From Cymodocea nodosa (Eukaryota; Streptophyta; Magnoliopsida; Alismatales; Cymodoceaceae), in NCBI GenBank assembly GCA_036874045.1, contig CM072343.1:5538001-5602000 (forward strand): DNA of 64,000 bases, written 5' to 3'. A program made the translations under genes and the position numbers. Each line of letters begins with the position of its first letter. Positions within the stretch are counted from its first letter, which is position 1. Below are positions 47,034 to 58,410 of the stretch, piece after piece. The notes beneath the pieces are model-generated. The model saw only the letters and a list, made by a program, of their open reading frames with translations. It made no database searches and was not told the origin of the DNA.

Positions 47034-48577
47034 TGTTGAGTATTTTGTTTTGATGATGTGTGCTGAATGAAAATAATCATATTTGCTCAATTAATATTGC
47101 TTGTGAAAAGAAATGAAAATCATCAATTAATACAGAAAAAGCTTACTGACATAAATACTTGTCTGTATTAGATCTGAAATTATACTAAGTTAATAACTAG
47201 TCCTTTCATTGCATTAATTTCTCATTTAACTAAACGTTAAGTTAACGTGTGTTTTTATTGAAAAGCATGATATGTTTTAAAGTTATATCTTCTGTATCAT
47301 GAATAGTGCACGTTAAGACAACTCATTAAGTTAGAGGCTTAAAGGTTAAAATAGGTCACGTGAGAACTCGTTAAGTTAGTGAGTAAAAGAAGAGACGAAC
47401 TCGTTAAGTTAGTGTTATACACGTGGTGAAATTATAAGTTACGAATGTTATATTGTATCACGTGAGGTGCACGTGTTTAACTCGTTAAGTTAGCATAACT
47501 AAACACATTGAGTTGCTATATTGAACACTAAGGCAACGCATTAGGTTAGCGTTATAGACTTAAGTTGTTATTTTTGCATGTGGTAAAATTCTTATTATAA
47601 AAACATTTGTTTATTACTGAATCGGTGAGTTAAAGTTTTTCGGAGACTTACAACCGTAACTATCCAAAACTTAAACTGTTTTCGGTGAGTTAGCATTTAA
47701 CCTTCCGAAAGAAAGGATAAGTTGTTTCGTTGAGTTAGCTATAGTACTTGTCACGTGAAATGGCACATGAGGAACTCGTTAAGTTAGAAACGTTAAGTTA
47801 ATATCTACTTGTGTTACTCATTTAGTTAATATTAAAGTAACGACTTCTTATTACACTAATGAAAATTTTTGGATGAGAAAGTTTATTTTGCAGGAAATTT
47901 TTTAGAGATCCAAGACTGATGATTAAAGAAAATTCGAAATGTAAACGTAGGTCAGAACGTGTGTGTTTCAATGAAGGAAAAAGAAAAGACGTGGAGAAGT
48001 GGAAAACTGGTAGTGATTAAACGTGGAGGATATGTATGAAATGAAGATACAATATAAAAGACATAGAGTTTTCTTTGATTAAACCATCCTTGCACACAAA
48101 ACGAAAAATCTTTTCAGAGATCAAAAACACCTCTTTGGGGAAAAACTCTTAGGTGGAAGAAAATTCAATGAAGCATAAAAAGGTAAGATTTTCGTCACTG
48201 AAGATTTGAAGTATCAGAAGAAAGTAAATTCGGTGAAGCATAAAAAGACAAGATATTCGTCACTGAAGAATTGCTGAAGAAGAAAGATGAAGAAGAAGAA
48301 GAAAGATCTAAAATACGGAGAAATGTTTTAAATTCCGCAAATTAGTTTTCTCTATTTGTAGTTATGAAATTGTTTAAATGATACATGGTATCGAGATATA
48401 ATTGCATCTATAATTTCTGAGGAAAATTGAATTGTATATTGTAATTGAAACCTTGGATAAGAATGATTTTATGAAAATAGTGTCTTGACTTGTTTTTAAG
48501 TTTTAAAGTTTCAATTATATTCGAAAATATTGAAAAACACAATTCATCCCCCTCTTGTGTAGCCATACGATCCTAAA
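47034..48577 (+). mobile_element. Copia-1 3' LTR (1544 bp)
   Basis: It matches the left LTR along its length apart from substitutions and the single-copy state of the 44-bp unit. The terminal CA of the left copy reads AA here (CGATCCTAAA), a mutated end. Confidence 0.92.
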
Positions 48578-49350
48578 TGTATGATAGACTAGAGCATAGT
48601 TTAGAACAAAACATGGACAAATTGAAACAATATATGTGTCAGCAACAAGAAGTCAATCAATTAAACTATAAGGAAGCATATTTAGAACCTAAAATTGATA
48701 TTATATACGAAACTAAAAAAACTATAATGAAAATCAATCAAAAATTGAATGTAATGAGATTAGATGATCTGGAAAAAAAACTAAAAGCATTGGACGAGTT
48801 TATAATGAAATTACAAGTTATGCAACAAGACAACACAAATGAAAACTTTAATGTTATAGATTTGCATAATTTGCAAGACATACAAACAATAGAGAATACC
48901 AATGCAATAGAATTTAAAGAATGCAATTTAAAACTAAAAATAGTTGAAGATCATAATCACAAAAATGAAATACAAGAACATCAAGAAAGTAACGAAAATC
49001 TGGAAGATGTATGTATAACACTAAGATCTGGAACTGATATACCATTAAGAATTCAAAAAGAAAGTAATATAAAGATGGATAAGAACAAAAATCAAAATGA
49101 TAATGAAAATATAAAAATCAATGAAGAAAAATCTGAATCAAAAAATGAGACTAAAAATGATCAAATAAATCAAATGAAAGAAAAAGAATCTTTTAAATCA
49201 CAAACATTTCCTGAAAAACAAGAAAAAATTAGAGAAATTTTTGAAAAAATACAAGTTAACATTCCTTTGTTAGACTTATTGCAGACAATGCACCTTGTGC
49301 TAAATTTCTTAAGGATTGGTGTACTAAGAAAAGAGAGTGAAAAGTTTTAA
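48578..49350 (+). pseudogene. Athila-type zinc-knuckle ORF, continuation with TLRSG motif
   Basis: It continues the frame cut at 31204. It consists of coiled-coil sequence (EQNMDKLKQYMCQQQEVNQL, LDDLEKKLKALDEFIMKLQV), then VCITLRSGTDIPL, the TLRSG motif typical of the Gag-protease linker of Athila and Tat elements, and a Lys/Asn-rich stretch. VNIPLLDLLQ leads towards protease. A frameshift near 49285 moves the reading to the pol frame. Confidence 0.8.
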
Positions 49351-50090
49351 GGAAAGTCTTTTTAGCTAAGCAAAGTAGTTCCCTATTTCTGCCACAAATT
49401 CCTAAAAAGTTATTTGATCTTGGAATCCCTGTTATATCATGCACCATAGGAAATACCATTCTAGAAAGAACCTTAATAGACCTAGGTGTAGGTATAAATG
49501 TTATGCTAAGTGATATATTTGCATCCTTAGGATTAGAAGGCTTAATCCCTACTACGACTATTATTCAATTAGCTGATAGAAGTATAAGATACCCTAGAGG
49601 AAAAATAGAGGATGTCTTAATTAAAATCAAAAACTTCATATATCCTATTGATATTGTAATTTTGGATTCCCAACAAATTAAGCATAAAAACAGTGATACA
49701 TCTTTAATTTTGGGAAGACCATTTTTAGCAACATTAGGGGTTATAAATTGTAAAACTAGAATTATGAAGTTAGCATATGGTAATGAGGATACTCAATTAA
49801 ACATTTTCAAACCAGAAAAGTTTGAAGAGTTAGAAATGTCCTTACATACTATAGACTTTTTAGAGGATGAAGGAGATATGCTAGATGATGTGATTCAAGA
49901 AGAATTAAATAGGCAACTTAATTTTGAGATTTTAGAAGAAAGTGAAAGCATAAATGTAGAAGGAGATCAGGAAGAAATTAATTTAGAAAGTGATGATGTT
50001 CAATTAGGAGCACTAGCTTCTGATGGGCAACAGTTAGAATTAAAACCTTTACCTCCTGAATTAACCTATATATTTTTGGAAGAAAAATGA
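49290..50090 (+). pseudogene. pol: Athila-type aspartic protease
   Basis: After the frame change, KDWCTKKRE and LPQIPKKLFDLGIPV lead to the active-site region TLIDLGVGINVM (about 49475-49510); plant Gypsy proteases usually have DLGAS here, so two active-site neighbours differ. GRPFLATLGVINCKTRIMKL follows, as usual for this protease. An acidic tail runs to the TGA at 50088. It would process the polyprotein. Confidence 0.82.
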
Positions 50091-51344
50091 ACATGTCCAA
50101 TCATTATTGCTTCAGATTTAAAAGATGATCAAATTGCTAAATTAAAAGATATAATAAAAACTTATAAAGAAGCAATAGGATGGACTATGGTTGATATAAA
50201 AGGGTTAAGGGCAACTTTATGCTGTCACCACATATATTTAGAAGAGAATGCTAAACCAGTTAGAATTCCTGAGAGGAGATTAAATCCAAACCTTAAAGAA
50301 GTAGTCAGGAAGGAAATAGTGAAATGGTTAGATAATGACATAATTTATCCGATTTCTGATAACTCATGGGTTAGTCCAATCCATGTAGTTCCCAAGAAAT
50401 CAGGATTAACAGTTATTAGGAACGAAAGTCAGGACTTGATACCTACTAGAATTCAATCAGGTTGGAGAGTGTGTATAGACTATAGAAAGCTGAATGCTGT
50501 GACTAGGAAAGATCATTTTCCCTTACCTTTTATAGATCAAATGCTCAAGAAATTAGCAGGGCAAGAATATTTTTGTTTTCTAGACGAGTATTTAGGATAT
50601 AACCAAGTTCCAGTAGCATTAGAGGATCAAGAGAAAACAACTTTCACCTGTCCTAATGGAACTTATGCTTTTAAGAGAATGTCATTCAGAATATGCAATG
50701 CATCAGCCACCTTTCAAAGGTGTATGTAGGGCATATTCATTAGGATGATTGAAGATTTTTTAGAAATATTTATGGATGATTTTACTATTTATGGAACTCC
50801 ATATGAAGTGTGTTTAAACAATTTAGACCAAGTATTAAAATACTGTGTGGAAAAAAATCTGGTTCTAAATTGGGAAAAATGTTACTTCATGGTTAATCAA
50901 GGAATTGTCTTGGGACATGTTGTTTCGAAGAAGGGGTTGAAAGTAGATAAAGCTAAAATTGAAGTAATTTCTAATCTACCAGAACCTAAATCAGTAAAAG
51001 ATATTAGATCATTTCTAGGACATGCTGGATTTTATAGAAGATTTATTAAAGATTTTAGCAAAATAGCTAGACCTTTAACTAATCTATTAAAAGATGTCCC
51101 ATTCAACTTTGATAAAAATTGCAAAGAAGCATTTTTCAAGTTTAAAACTAGCTTAATTTCAACTCTTATAATTCAAGTACCTAATTGGAGCCATCCATTT
51201 GAATTAATGTGTGATGTATTTGATTTTGCTGTAGGAGCAGTGCTGGGACAGAAGATAGAAAAATCTCTTAGAGTGATTCATTATGCAAGTAAAACCTTAA
51301 ATGATGCTCAAGTTAATTACATAACTACTGAAAAGAGTTGTTAG
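50091..51344 (+). pseudogene. pol: Athila-type reverse transcriptase
   Basis: Motifs in order: ENAKPVRIPERRLNPNLKEV, WVSPIHVVPKKSG, VCIDYRKLNAVTRKDHFPLP, FLDEYLGYNQVPV (usually FLDGYSGYNQ), FKRMSFRICNASATFQRCM and the catalytic FMDDFTIYG near 50765. LGHVVSKKGLKVDKAKIEVI and RSFLGHAGFYRRFIKDFSKI connect to RNase H. Stops at 50088 and near 50728 leave the frame unchanged. Confidence 0.93.
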
Positions 51345-51800
51345 CTGTTGTGTTTGCCTTAGAAAAGTTTAGATCATATCTGATTGGAGCTAAAGTGATA
51401 GTATACACGGATCATTCAAGTTTAAAACACCTAATAGCAAAGAAAAAGACTAAACCTAGATTGATCTGATGGATATTATTATTACAAGAATTTGATCTAG
51501 AAATTAAAGATAAAAAAGGTTGTGAAAATGTAGTAGCAGATCATTTATCAAGATTACAAATAGAAAAATCAAATATTAAAATTAAGTATAATTTTCTTGA
51601 TGAACAGTTAATGACCATCAACACAATGCCTTGGTATGCAGATATAGTTAATTACTTAGTTACTAGTTTAACACCTAAGGATTGGAATAGACAGGATAAG
51701 AAATTGATCTTTTGAAGAGTGAGATATTACTATTGGGAAGACCCATACTTATTTAAGAAATGTCCTGATTTGGTTTTAAGGAGGTGTGTTCTAGAAACTG
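51345..51800 (+). pseudogene. pol: Athila-type RNase H and connection
   Basis: After a frameshift near 51340 the plus strand encodes [32 protein letters not shown] and VVADHLSRL, the standard C-terminal part of Gypsy RNase [14 protein letters not shown] and YYWEDPYLFKKC lead to the integrase zinc-binding region. Two stops interrupt. Confidence 0.85.
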
Positions 51801-52933
51801 AATATCAGAGCATATTGTCTTTCTGCCATGACCAAGCATGTGGAGGACATTTTGGTTAAGGGAAAACAGCTACAAAAATTTTACAAAGTGGATTTTATTG
51901 GCCAACACTATTCAAAGATGCTCATAAATACTGCTTAAGTTGTTTAAGATGTCAACAAATAGGAAGAATATCAAAGAGGAATATGTTGCCTCTTAATCCT
52001 ATTATTGAGGTTGAAATCTTTGATGTGTGGGGAATAGATTTTATGGGTCCATTTCCTATGTCTAATCAATTTAATTATATATTGTTGGGGGTGGATTATG
52101 TATCTAAATGGATAGAAGTTATTCCTACAAAAACTAATGACAATAAAGTGGTAATACATTTTATAAGAACCAATATAATTGCTAGATTTGGAATACCTAA
52201 AGCTATTATCAATGATAGAGGAACTCATTTTTGTAATAGAAGTTTTGAAGCCTTAATGAAGAAATATGGAGTAAACCACAAAATTACAACATCATATCAT
52301 CCGCAAACAAGTGGACAAGTAGAAAGTGCAAACAAATAAATTAAGTTAATCTTAGAAAAAGTAGTAAATCCTATTAGAACAGATTGGGCTAATAGATTGA
52401 TAGATGCACTTTGGGCTTATAGAATTGCTTACAAGACAAGCTTGGGTATGTCACCTTTTAGGCTAGTATATGGAAAAAGTTGTCATTTACTAGCTGAAAT
52501 TGAACATAAAGCTTATTGGGTATTAAAAATTCTGAATACTAATTTAAATCAAGGTGCTGAAAATAGGAAAATACAATTGATTGAATTAGAAGAATTTAGG
52601 AATGAAACTTATTCGAAAACTATAAGAGAAAAAGAGAAAATGAAGTTCTAGCATGATAAGAAAATTATTCCAAAAACCTTTGAAATAGGATAAGAAGTAT
52701 ATCTTTATATGATTAGACTCCATAACCATCCAGGAAAATTAAGATCTAGATGAGCAGGACCTTACATAGTTTGAAATATTTATTCCTATAGAGCTATTGA
52801 TATTGAAAATCCTAAAAATCAGAACATATTTAAAGTAAATGGACAAAGACTTAGACCTATTTTGAAGATACCAAAAAGTTCTTTTGGAATTGTAGAAGAA
52901 GTAAGAGTAGAGGACTACTCGAGCTTTACTTAG
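51801..52933 (+). pseudogene. pol: Athila-type integrase
   Basis: The HHCC zinc-binding region has CHDQACGGHFG and [12 protein letters not shown]. The catalytic triad is complete: Asp in [11 protein letters not shown], Asp in [11 protein letters not shown], Glu in [11 protein letters not shown]. The C-terminal part reads [20 protein letters not shown] and FKVNGQRLRPILKIPKSSFG, ending at TAG 52931. Stops near 52339 and 52650 break it. Sequence from about 52652 onwards recurs inverted at the right end of arm B. Confidence 0.92.
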
Positions 52934-52984
52934 TAAGAAAGTTTCTAAGTTTAGGAAAAAAAAAAAAAACTTATTTAAAACATA

Positions 52985-53285
52985 GTCACGGTTCAATCGG
53001 AAGAAATTATCGGTTTTACCAAAACATGTTTTAAAAAGAAAAAAATATGTAACTAACAGGATCCATCGGTCTGACCGAAACGCAAAAACATAAAAAAAAA
53101 AAATATTATATTTAGTTAAGTGTCGGTTTTATTGAAGTATAGTATCAGTTCAACCGATAGAAAAAAAGAGAAAATATGTAATTTCGGTTGAACCGAGGAA
53201 TGTAACGGTTTGACCAAAAGCTTTTAAAGTGTTGAAAAATTAAGAATCGGTTAGACCGGAAATTCTTCGGTCTTGACTGAGGTAA
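52985..53285 (+). repeat. Cluster of CGGTT/AACCG palindromes
   Basis: Sites such as ATCGGTCTGACCGA, TTCGGTTGAACCGA, ATCGGTTAGACCGG, AGTTCAACCGAT and CGGTTTGACC recur about nine times in 300 bases between integrase and the third ORF. The corresponding region of arm B (62915-63220) has the same cluster. It may be a regulatory or RNA-structure element. Confidence 0.7.
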
Positions 53286-53329
53286 AAAAATATTATTATA
53301 TGTATTTTTATTAGATATAACTTTACGGA

Positions 53330-53485
53330 AAGTCCATTGAGTTACACTTAACTCAACGAACTTATTCCATTGAGTCTAGGATAAGTTGACGAACTTACCC
53401 CATTGAGTTAATTATAACTCAATGGAGTACTGTAGTTAAGTCCACAGACTTAGTCTGTGGAGTTAATCGTAATTCCACGGATGAG
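53330..53485 (+). repeat. AACTCAACGAA palindrome cluster before the third ORF
   Basis: CTTAACTCAACGAACTTATT, TTGAGTTAATTATAACTC and GTCCACAGACTTAGTCTGTG follow each other. The last is itself a near-palindrome. They lie 150-300 bases upstream of the third ORF, a promoter-like position. Confidence 0.65.
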
Positions 53486-53640
53486 AGAGCGAGAGTTTGT
53501 GTGGGAAATGATCCGATTACCCGCCTAAACTTAGGGCTTATTTATATTAAACTTAGGGTTTGGGGGCATTATCCACAAAATCATTTAGAACTTAGAACAG
53601 TAAAGATTAGAGTGATTCTATTCCGTTGTGTAACTCCACG

Positions 53641-55877
53641 ATGAGGAAGATGACACCTGAGTTTTGGGAAAATGCAGTAGACACGTCAGAATTTCTCAAA
53701 GACTCGGAGGATTGGCACACAAGGCAGAAGATTAGAAATACGATGAGGGAAAAAGAGCTACAAAAGGTAGAATCTAACATTTTCTATTGGAGGAAAGAGT
53801 TAGTAGATTTGGGTATACAAATCCCTCAAATTATGGAAACTAGAATAAAGGTTGCTATGGAAATTGTTGTAAGTAGAGAAAGAAAAATTAGGCCAAATAA
53901 CAAAGTTGCCCTAGAACTAATCCAATGTAAGTCCCGACTATGGTTCAAAAGGAACATTGTTGGTTGTGCAAGGAGAGAAATTAGATGAGAGCAATAAAGG
54001 AAGGCAACTGCAGAACAAGAGGAATCGACTACTGAAAGACCTGTTCCTGAGGAACAACAGCTTGGACCTTCAGTTCCACCACCAATGATGTTGGAACGAG
54101 CAACAATTTTGGGGCCTTCTACTGAGGAAGAAAGAAGAGAATTTCAAGAACTGGTTCAAATAGGAAAAGACCAAGGAGAACCAGAAGAATTGGCAGTAGC
54201 TATAATACATCTGGTGTTTGATGCACGGTGCAAAAAGAGGGTTGTAGAAAAGTTGAAAGCCCAATATAAAATCAAAGTGGAACAACATCGTGAAGCTACT
54301 ACTAGACGTACTACAAAAGGAGATGAAGCTGGTCCTTCGAGACCAGTAATTATGGAAAGAGTTAAACAGGAAGAGCTAGTACCTATGACTCAAAGGCCTA
54401 CAGAGCCTATTTTTGTGGATTTAATCTCAGACGAGGAAGAGGAAAACTAGGTACAATTAATTAGAAAAAGGAAAGGAAAAGAGATAGTGCCTGAATATCA
54501 AGAGGAGAGTAAATCTGAAAGACAAATGTTAGTAGGGCCTGTAGAGCCAAATTTTGTAAACCTGCTATTTGATTTTGAAGAGGAGCAGGAGTAGCAGTAA
54601 GAGCATAGAAAAGAAGAAAAATAAGCTGAAACTAATCTGTAGCTTGTACAAATAGAAGAAACAGAAATTAGGGTAGAAGCTGATTTGCTCGGAACTCCAT
54701 CCCAATCTGCCACAGAATTAGAAAGAACAGTGACAATGTAGATTGGTAGTTAGGAGGAAGAAGAAAGAACAGAAACTAAACAAGAAGTTGAACAAGAGTA
54801 GATGGAACAAGAAAGGAATGACTCGATAGATTCCACTGAAGAGGGAGAAACTCTTTAGCAAATTTTAGAGAGGATGCAAGAAAGAAGAGTGGAGAGTTCT
54901 GCCAGCTCACCACCATAGATAGAAGCAGAAGCAAATATTCAGGAATCCCTAGAGAATTTTCAATCTATCCAAGTTTAGCATATGGAAGAGGAAGTTCAAG
55001 AACAAACCCCTCTAGAGCAGCAAATTCACATTCCTAACTCGACTGAAACAACAGTTCTAAATGAAGTACACTTTTGGAGTCAGGAAGCTTATAATAAATA
55101 CCAAGAGATAAGAGGTTGTGATATCATTTACTGTAGACCAGTAAATTAGGACGGAATGCAAGAAATTAAGGATTTATTTGAGTTCCAAGGTCTACTACAG
55201 TTTATTTCTCAGCAAAGAGGTCATGCAGTATATGAGAATCTAGTGCCCTGCTTTTATGCAAACTTAAGAGGAGGAGGATTAATTTCCAACGTAGAGGAAG
55301 TTGATGTACAGATAACACCAAAGCTTCTCCACAACATTCTTGGATTGAAGAATGAAGGACTAGAAATTCTGGAAAGCACAGCTGTAGTCGAGTGGACAGA
55401 ACAGACCATAAAGGATTGTTTAGCTATCAATCCTAGTGTGCCGTTATTAAATAGACTAAAGCAATTAAATGGTAAAACACACATGATAGCTAATATTTTG
55501 ATTAAGAATGTCTACCAACAACAAGGCCATGATATAGAACTGAGTCAATTTGTTAAATGGGCCACATATGTAGTTGTAAACAGAATTCAGATAAATTGGT
55601 CTGTAGTTTTTATCTCCAAGCTAAGAACAATGAAGAAAAATTATTTTATGGAGATCTGATTCCACTGCTGATGGTGGACTATATCGATTTCACTAAATGG
55701 GCATCAAAAAGGATAAGATCTAGAACCATTACAGTGAAAGAGTACAGAAATTATGTTGCTGCAGAGATTGTTGAACCTTTTGGAGGAGTTACAGGAGCTA
55801 TAGAAAGGATTAACCAATTAGAGCAATAATTAGAAAAACTCTAGAAGGAAGTAGATAAACTTAGGAAGAGAGATTAA
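53641..55877 (+). pseudogene. Third ORF of the Athila-type element, arm A copy
   Basis: It starts MRKMTPEFWENAVDTSEFLK; a second ATG lies three codons on. The N-terminal third is charged and helical (WRKELVDLGIQIPQIMETRI), the middle is Glu/Gln-rich and low in complexity, and the C-terminal third has MQEIKDLFEFQGLLQFI, PCFYANLRGGGLI, LLHNILGLKNEGLEI, ANILIKNVYQQQGHDIELSQ, NRIQINW and KLFYGDLIPLLMVDYIDFTK, ending in a leucine-rich coiled coil. The C-terminal part resembles what is often called a plant transposon protein domain. Many TAG/TAA codons occur; arm B has Gln at several of these. A frame change lies near 55635. Function unknown. Confidence 0.75.
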
Positions 55878-56658
55878 ATTGTATTGTTCGTCTACTTGTA
55901 CTTATATTTGTATGAAAGATATCTGACTAAATGTAATGTAAAACTATTCATATTAATGAATGTATATTTTTCAGATATTTTTACATGCGTGTTGGTGAAT
56001 GAATGATATAATTGATGAACTATCTTGAATATTAAATAACTGTTTGAACATTATGCAATCTACTGAATGACAAGATTAAAGGCACGATAATGGATTAATG
56101 CCTGAAAATATCTGCATGCTACAAAGTAAAATATAAATTCTGCATAACATGAAATGAACTGCAAGTTAAATATTTATATAATGTTCAGATTTAAATGAGT
56201 TAAATTAGAACACTACATTAATGATATGTATTTAACTTTAATTAAGTTAACAGAATGTAGGAGATAAGAAAAATATAGAAGTTAATACGAGGAGTAAACT
56301 TAGAGGTTGCTAAGTGTTAACTCAACGAAGTAAGTTCGTTGAGTTAACCTTAACTCCACGAGGTCAATAATATAATATAAGGTCACTTTGTTGAGTTATC
56401 TGTAACTCAACGAAGTTAGTCCATGGAGTTAGCAGTAGTAACTGAAGATAGTCCGTTGAGTTAATTGTAACTCAACGAGGTTAGTTCATGGATTAAGCTA
56501 AACAGTTATTCTTTTAACCACAAATGAAACTTCGTGGGTTTAGCGGTTACTAAAATTTGAAATTAGAAGTGGCACATGTATCCATAAAAATAGGAACCAC
56601 ACTGCACGTTACAAGACACGTTCTTGCAACGAGATTCATTTGCTTTATGGACATGCAT
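55878..56658 (+). other. Non-coding interval between third ORF and E2 promoter, with AACTCAACG palindromes
   Basis: No ORF. From 56315 to 56500 there are repeated ACTCAACGAAGTAAGTTCGT, TTGAGTTATCTGTAACTCAA and related units. After 56516 the sequence equals the region upstream of E1 Gag (from 7343). The inverted copy is 59500-60300. No LTR ends or primer-binding site can be seen here. Confidence 0.65.
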
Positions 56659-56668
56659 TATAAATATA
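56659..56668 (+). promoter_or_regulatory. TATA box of E2
   Basis: TATAAATATA, identical to that in E1, about 170 bases before the Gag start. The upstream region is conserved in E1, E2 and arm B. Confidence 0.45.
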
Positions 56669-56839
56669 GAATAGAATGTTATTTACAAGTTACCAGCATT
56701 TGAGAAAAGAAAATTCGTTGGGGAACTGGAAGGAGAAGCAGCTGATTCAACTTCATCCGTCAACAACTATTTACTAAATATAAAGCTTCAGACTGGTATG
56801 TAATTAATCTTCTGTTATTTTATTTTATGTTAAGAGTTT

Positions 56840-58187
56840 ATGAGCACATGGATTCGTTCTCCTAGCACTAAACGATTAGTAAGAACACCTACACAGGATT
56901 ATTCAACATAGAGACGTACTAAAATATTTTCTGAATTGGACTTTAACGAAATCCTTAGGGGTGTAGCTAACCTTTCTTTAAAAGAAAACGAAGATATGGC
57001 TGCTCCAAAAGAGAAACCATTAGGGGAAATTCTGTATCCTAAATTAGTTGATGAACCTTCATGTATTCGATTGCCAAACTTTGAGGGAGATAGGTTTGAA
57101 TTGAAATCTAATTATATTAGTCAATTGCCACATTTTCATGGATTAGAAAGAGAGGATGCCTATTATTTCCTTAGAGAATTTAACGAAGTTTGTCAAATGA
57201 TGAAAATGCCGAATATGAGTATAGATGCTATTAAACTTAGATATATCCCTTTCGCTTTAAAAGACATAGCTAAGAGATGGTTATATACTCTATCGCCTAA
57301 TTCAATTTCTACATGGACTGAATTTTGCTCTATTTTTTTGGAAAAATATTATCCAACACATCAAACGATTAAAAAGAAAAAAGAAATATTAATGTGTAGC
57401 CAAAAATAGCGAGAATCATTCTGGAAATATTTTGAAAGATTTAATGATTTACTAACTCACTGTCCACATCATGCAATGAGTAAAACACAATTGATAGGTA
57501 TTATTTATGAAGGCATAGATGTTTCAACGAAATCTTTATTAGAATCTACTTGTCAAAATGGATTTTTAAAATTGTGTAGTGAAGAAGCATGGGAATATTT
57601 AGAAAACTTTGCAAAAAGAATTGCACAGTGGGAAAACTCAACTGAAGCTATTACAGATAAAAGAATATTGCCAAGGGGAATGCATGAAATAGATTCAAGC
57701 ACTATGCTTGAAGTTAAATTAACTGAATTAACAAAGAAAATAGAAGAGTTATCATTAAATCAAAAACTAGTAGAAAAGAGTGCAAACATTAATGATTTAG
57801 ATATTATTTATGTTAGAAACTAGAAAGATAACTTTGGAAATTCTTATAACCCTAATTGGAGAAATCATTTAAATTTATCTTGGAGAAACAATAATTTCCA
57901 AGGAGGAGAAAATATAAATGATAAAAATATAAGTTATGAAGCATTAATTGAACAAGGATCTAGAATAGAGAAGTTAGAAAAGATAATTCAACAATTAAAC
58001 AATCATCTAGATCTTGTATTTGGAAATGTTGCAATTCAAAATCAAAATATAAATAGAAGTATACCCCCTAGATAGAAAGAATCAATAGAAGTTAGACCTA
58101 TTGGAGGATTGCCAATGCAAGCAGTACCTAACCCTATTAACAGAACTGTTAATGAAATTGATACCTCCTCTAGGAGGGTAGCTGAAT
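56840..58187 (+). pseudogene. gag: Athila-type Gag (capsid domain), E2 copy
   Basis: Start ATG 56840 (MSTWIRSPSTKR). It is better preserved than the E1 copy: ISQLPHFHGLEREDAYYFLR, KLRYIPFALKDIAKRWLYTL, FLEKYYPTHQTIKKKKEI, TKSLLESTCQNGFLKLC and YLENFAKRIAQWENS. Stops are at about 56909 (CAG in E1), 57407 and 57821; the last is shared with E1. From 57476 the frame is unchanged, so there is no frameshift before 57823. The motif YNPNWRNH follows the shared stop. No CCHC knuckle is present. Confidence 0.82.
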
Positions 58188-58239
58188 GAAACATCATAAC
58201 TGAAGTAACTATGTATAATATAGTAAGTAGAAAAATAAT

Positions 58240-58410
58240 TTCATGGATTACAAGTTGCAAAGATGACTAAGATTAGAGATGGATTTTTATGGAAGTCATT
58301 TAATTGTAGTTCAATCAGCTATGAATATCTGAATATGGAAGAAACTATTGGAATTCCATTTAATACATTAGAAGGAATAGATCATATTTTGGGGATGGAT
58401 GAAGGATAAT
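58240..58410 (+). pseudogene. F-box gene remnant in E2
   Basis: TTTCATGGATTACAAGTTGC and the following 150 bases match E1 9352-9525, the segment just after the F-box motif (FLWKSF, SSISYEYLNMEE). The F-box itself and the rest of the gene are deleted. This is the third copy of the captured gene. Confidence 0.85.

Larger units (their letters stand above)
31205..48577 (+). mobile_element. Copia-1: SIRE-type Copia element with third ORF, internally deleted and carrying Copia-2
   Basis: LTRs at 31205-32789 and 47034-48577 flank a primer-binding site (TGGTATCAGAGC), Gag, a remnant of integrase, reverse transcriptase, a third ORF and a polypurine tract. Gag is joined directly to the C-terminal part of integrase at about 34430, so protease and integrase core are lost. 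RNase H is lost at about 44730. Copia-2 occupies 35463-44051 inside the reverse transcriptase. Without Copia-2 the element would be about 8.8 kb. It could move only with enzymes supplied by relatives. Confidence 0.92.
30856..56300 (+). mobile_element. Large Athila-type Gypsy element, split by Copia-1
   Basis: In order: primer-binding site, zinc-knuckle ORF (30956-31204), interruption by Copia-1 (31205-48577), rest of that ORF, protease, reverse transcriptase, RNase H, integrase (to 52933), non-coding repeats, third ORF (53641-55877). The order reverse transcriptase before integrase, the CITLRSG motif and the integrase motif [11 protein letters not shown] identify Gypsy, Athila lineage. No 3' LTR follows; E2 begins instead, apparently as a continuous part of the same unit. 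Confidence 0.8.
52652..56683 (+). repeat. Arm A of a 4-kb inverted repeat
   Basis: Integrase C-terminus, non-coding repeats, third ORF and leader up to the TATA box recur as the reverse complement at 59495-63552. The arms differ by many substitutions and small indels, and stops differ between them, so they are old. E2 (56684-59494) forms the spacer. Confidence 0.9.

Noticed and set aside
55878-56840. An LTR shared between the large Athila-type element and E2, which would explain the odd gene order as a tandem pair.
   Set aside because: No TG...CA ends, no primer-binding site before Gag, and no similarity to the E1 LTR at 12207-14023.
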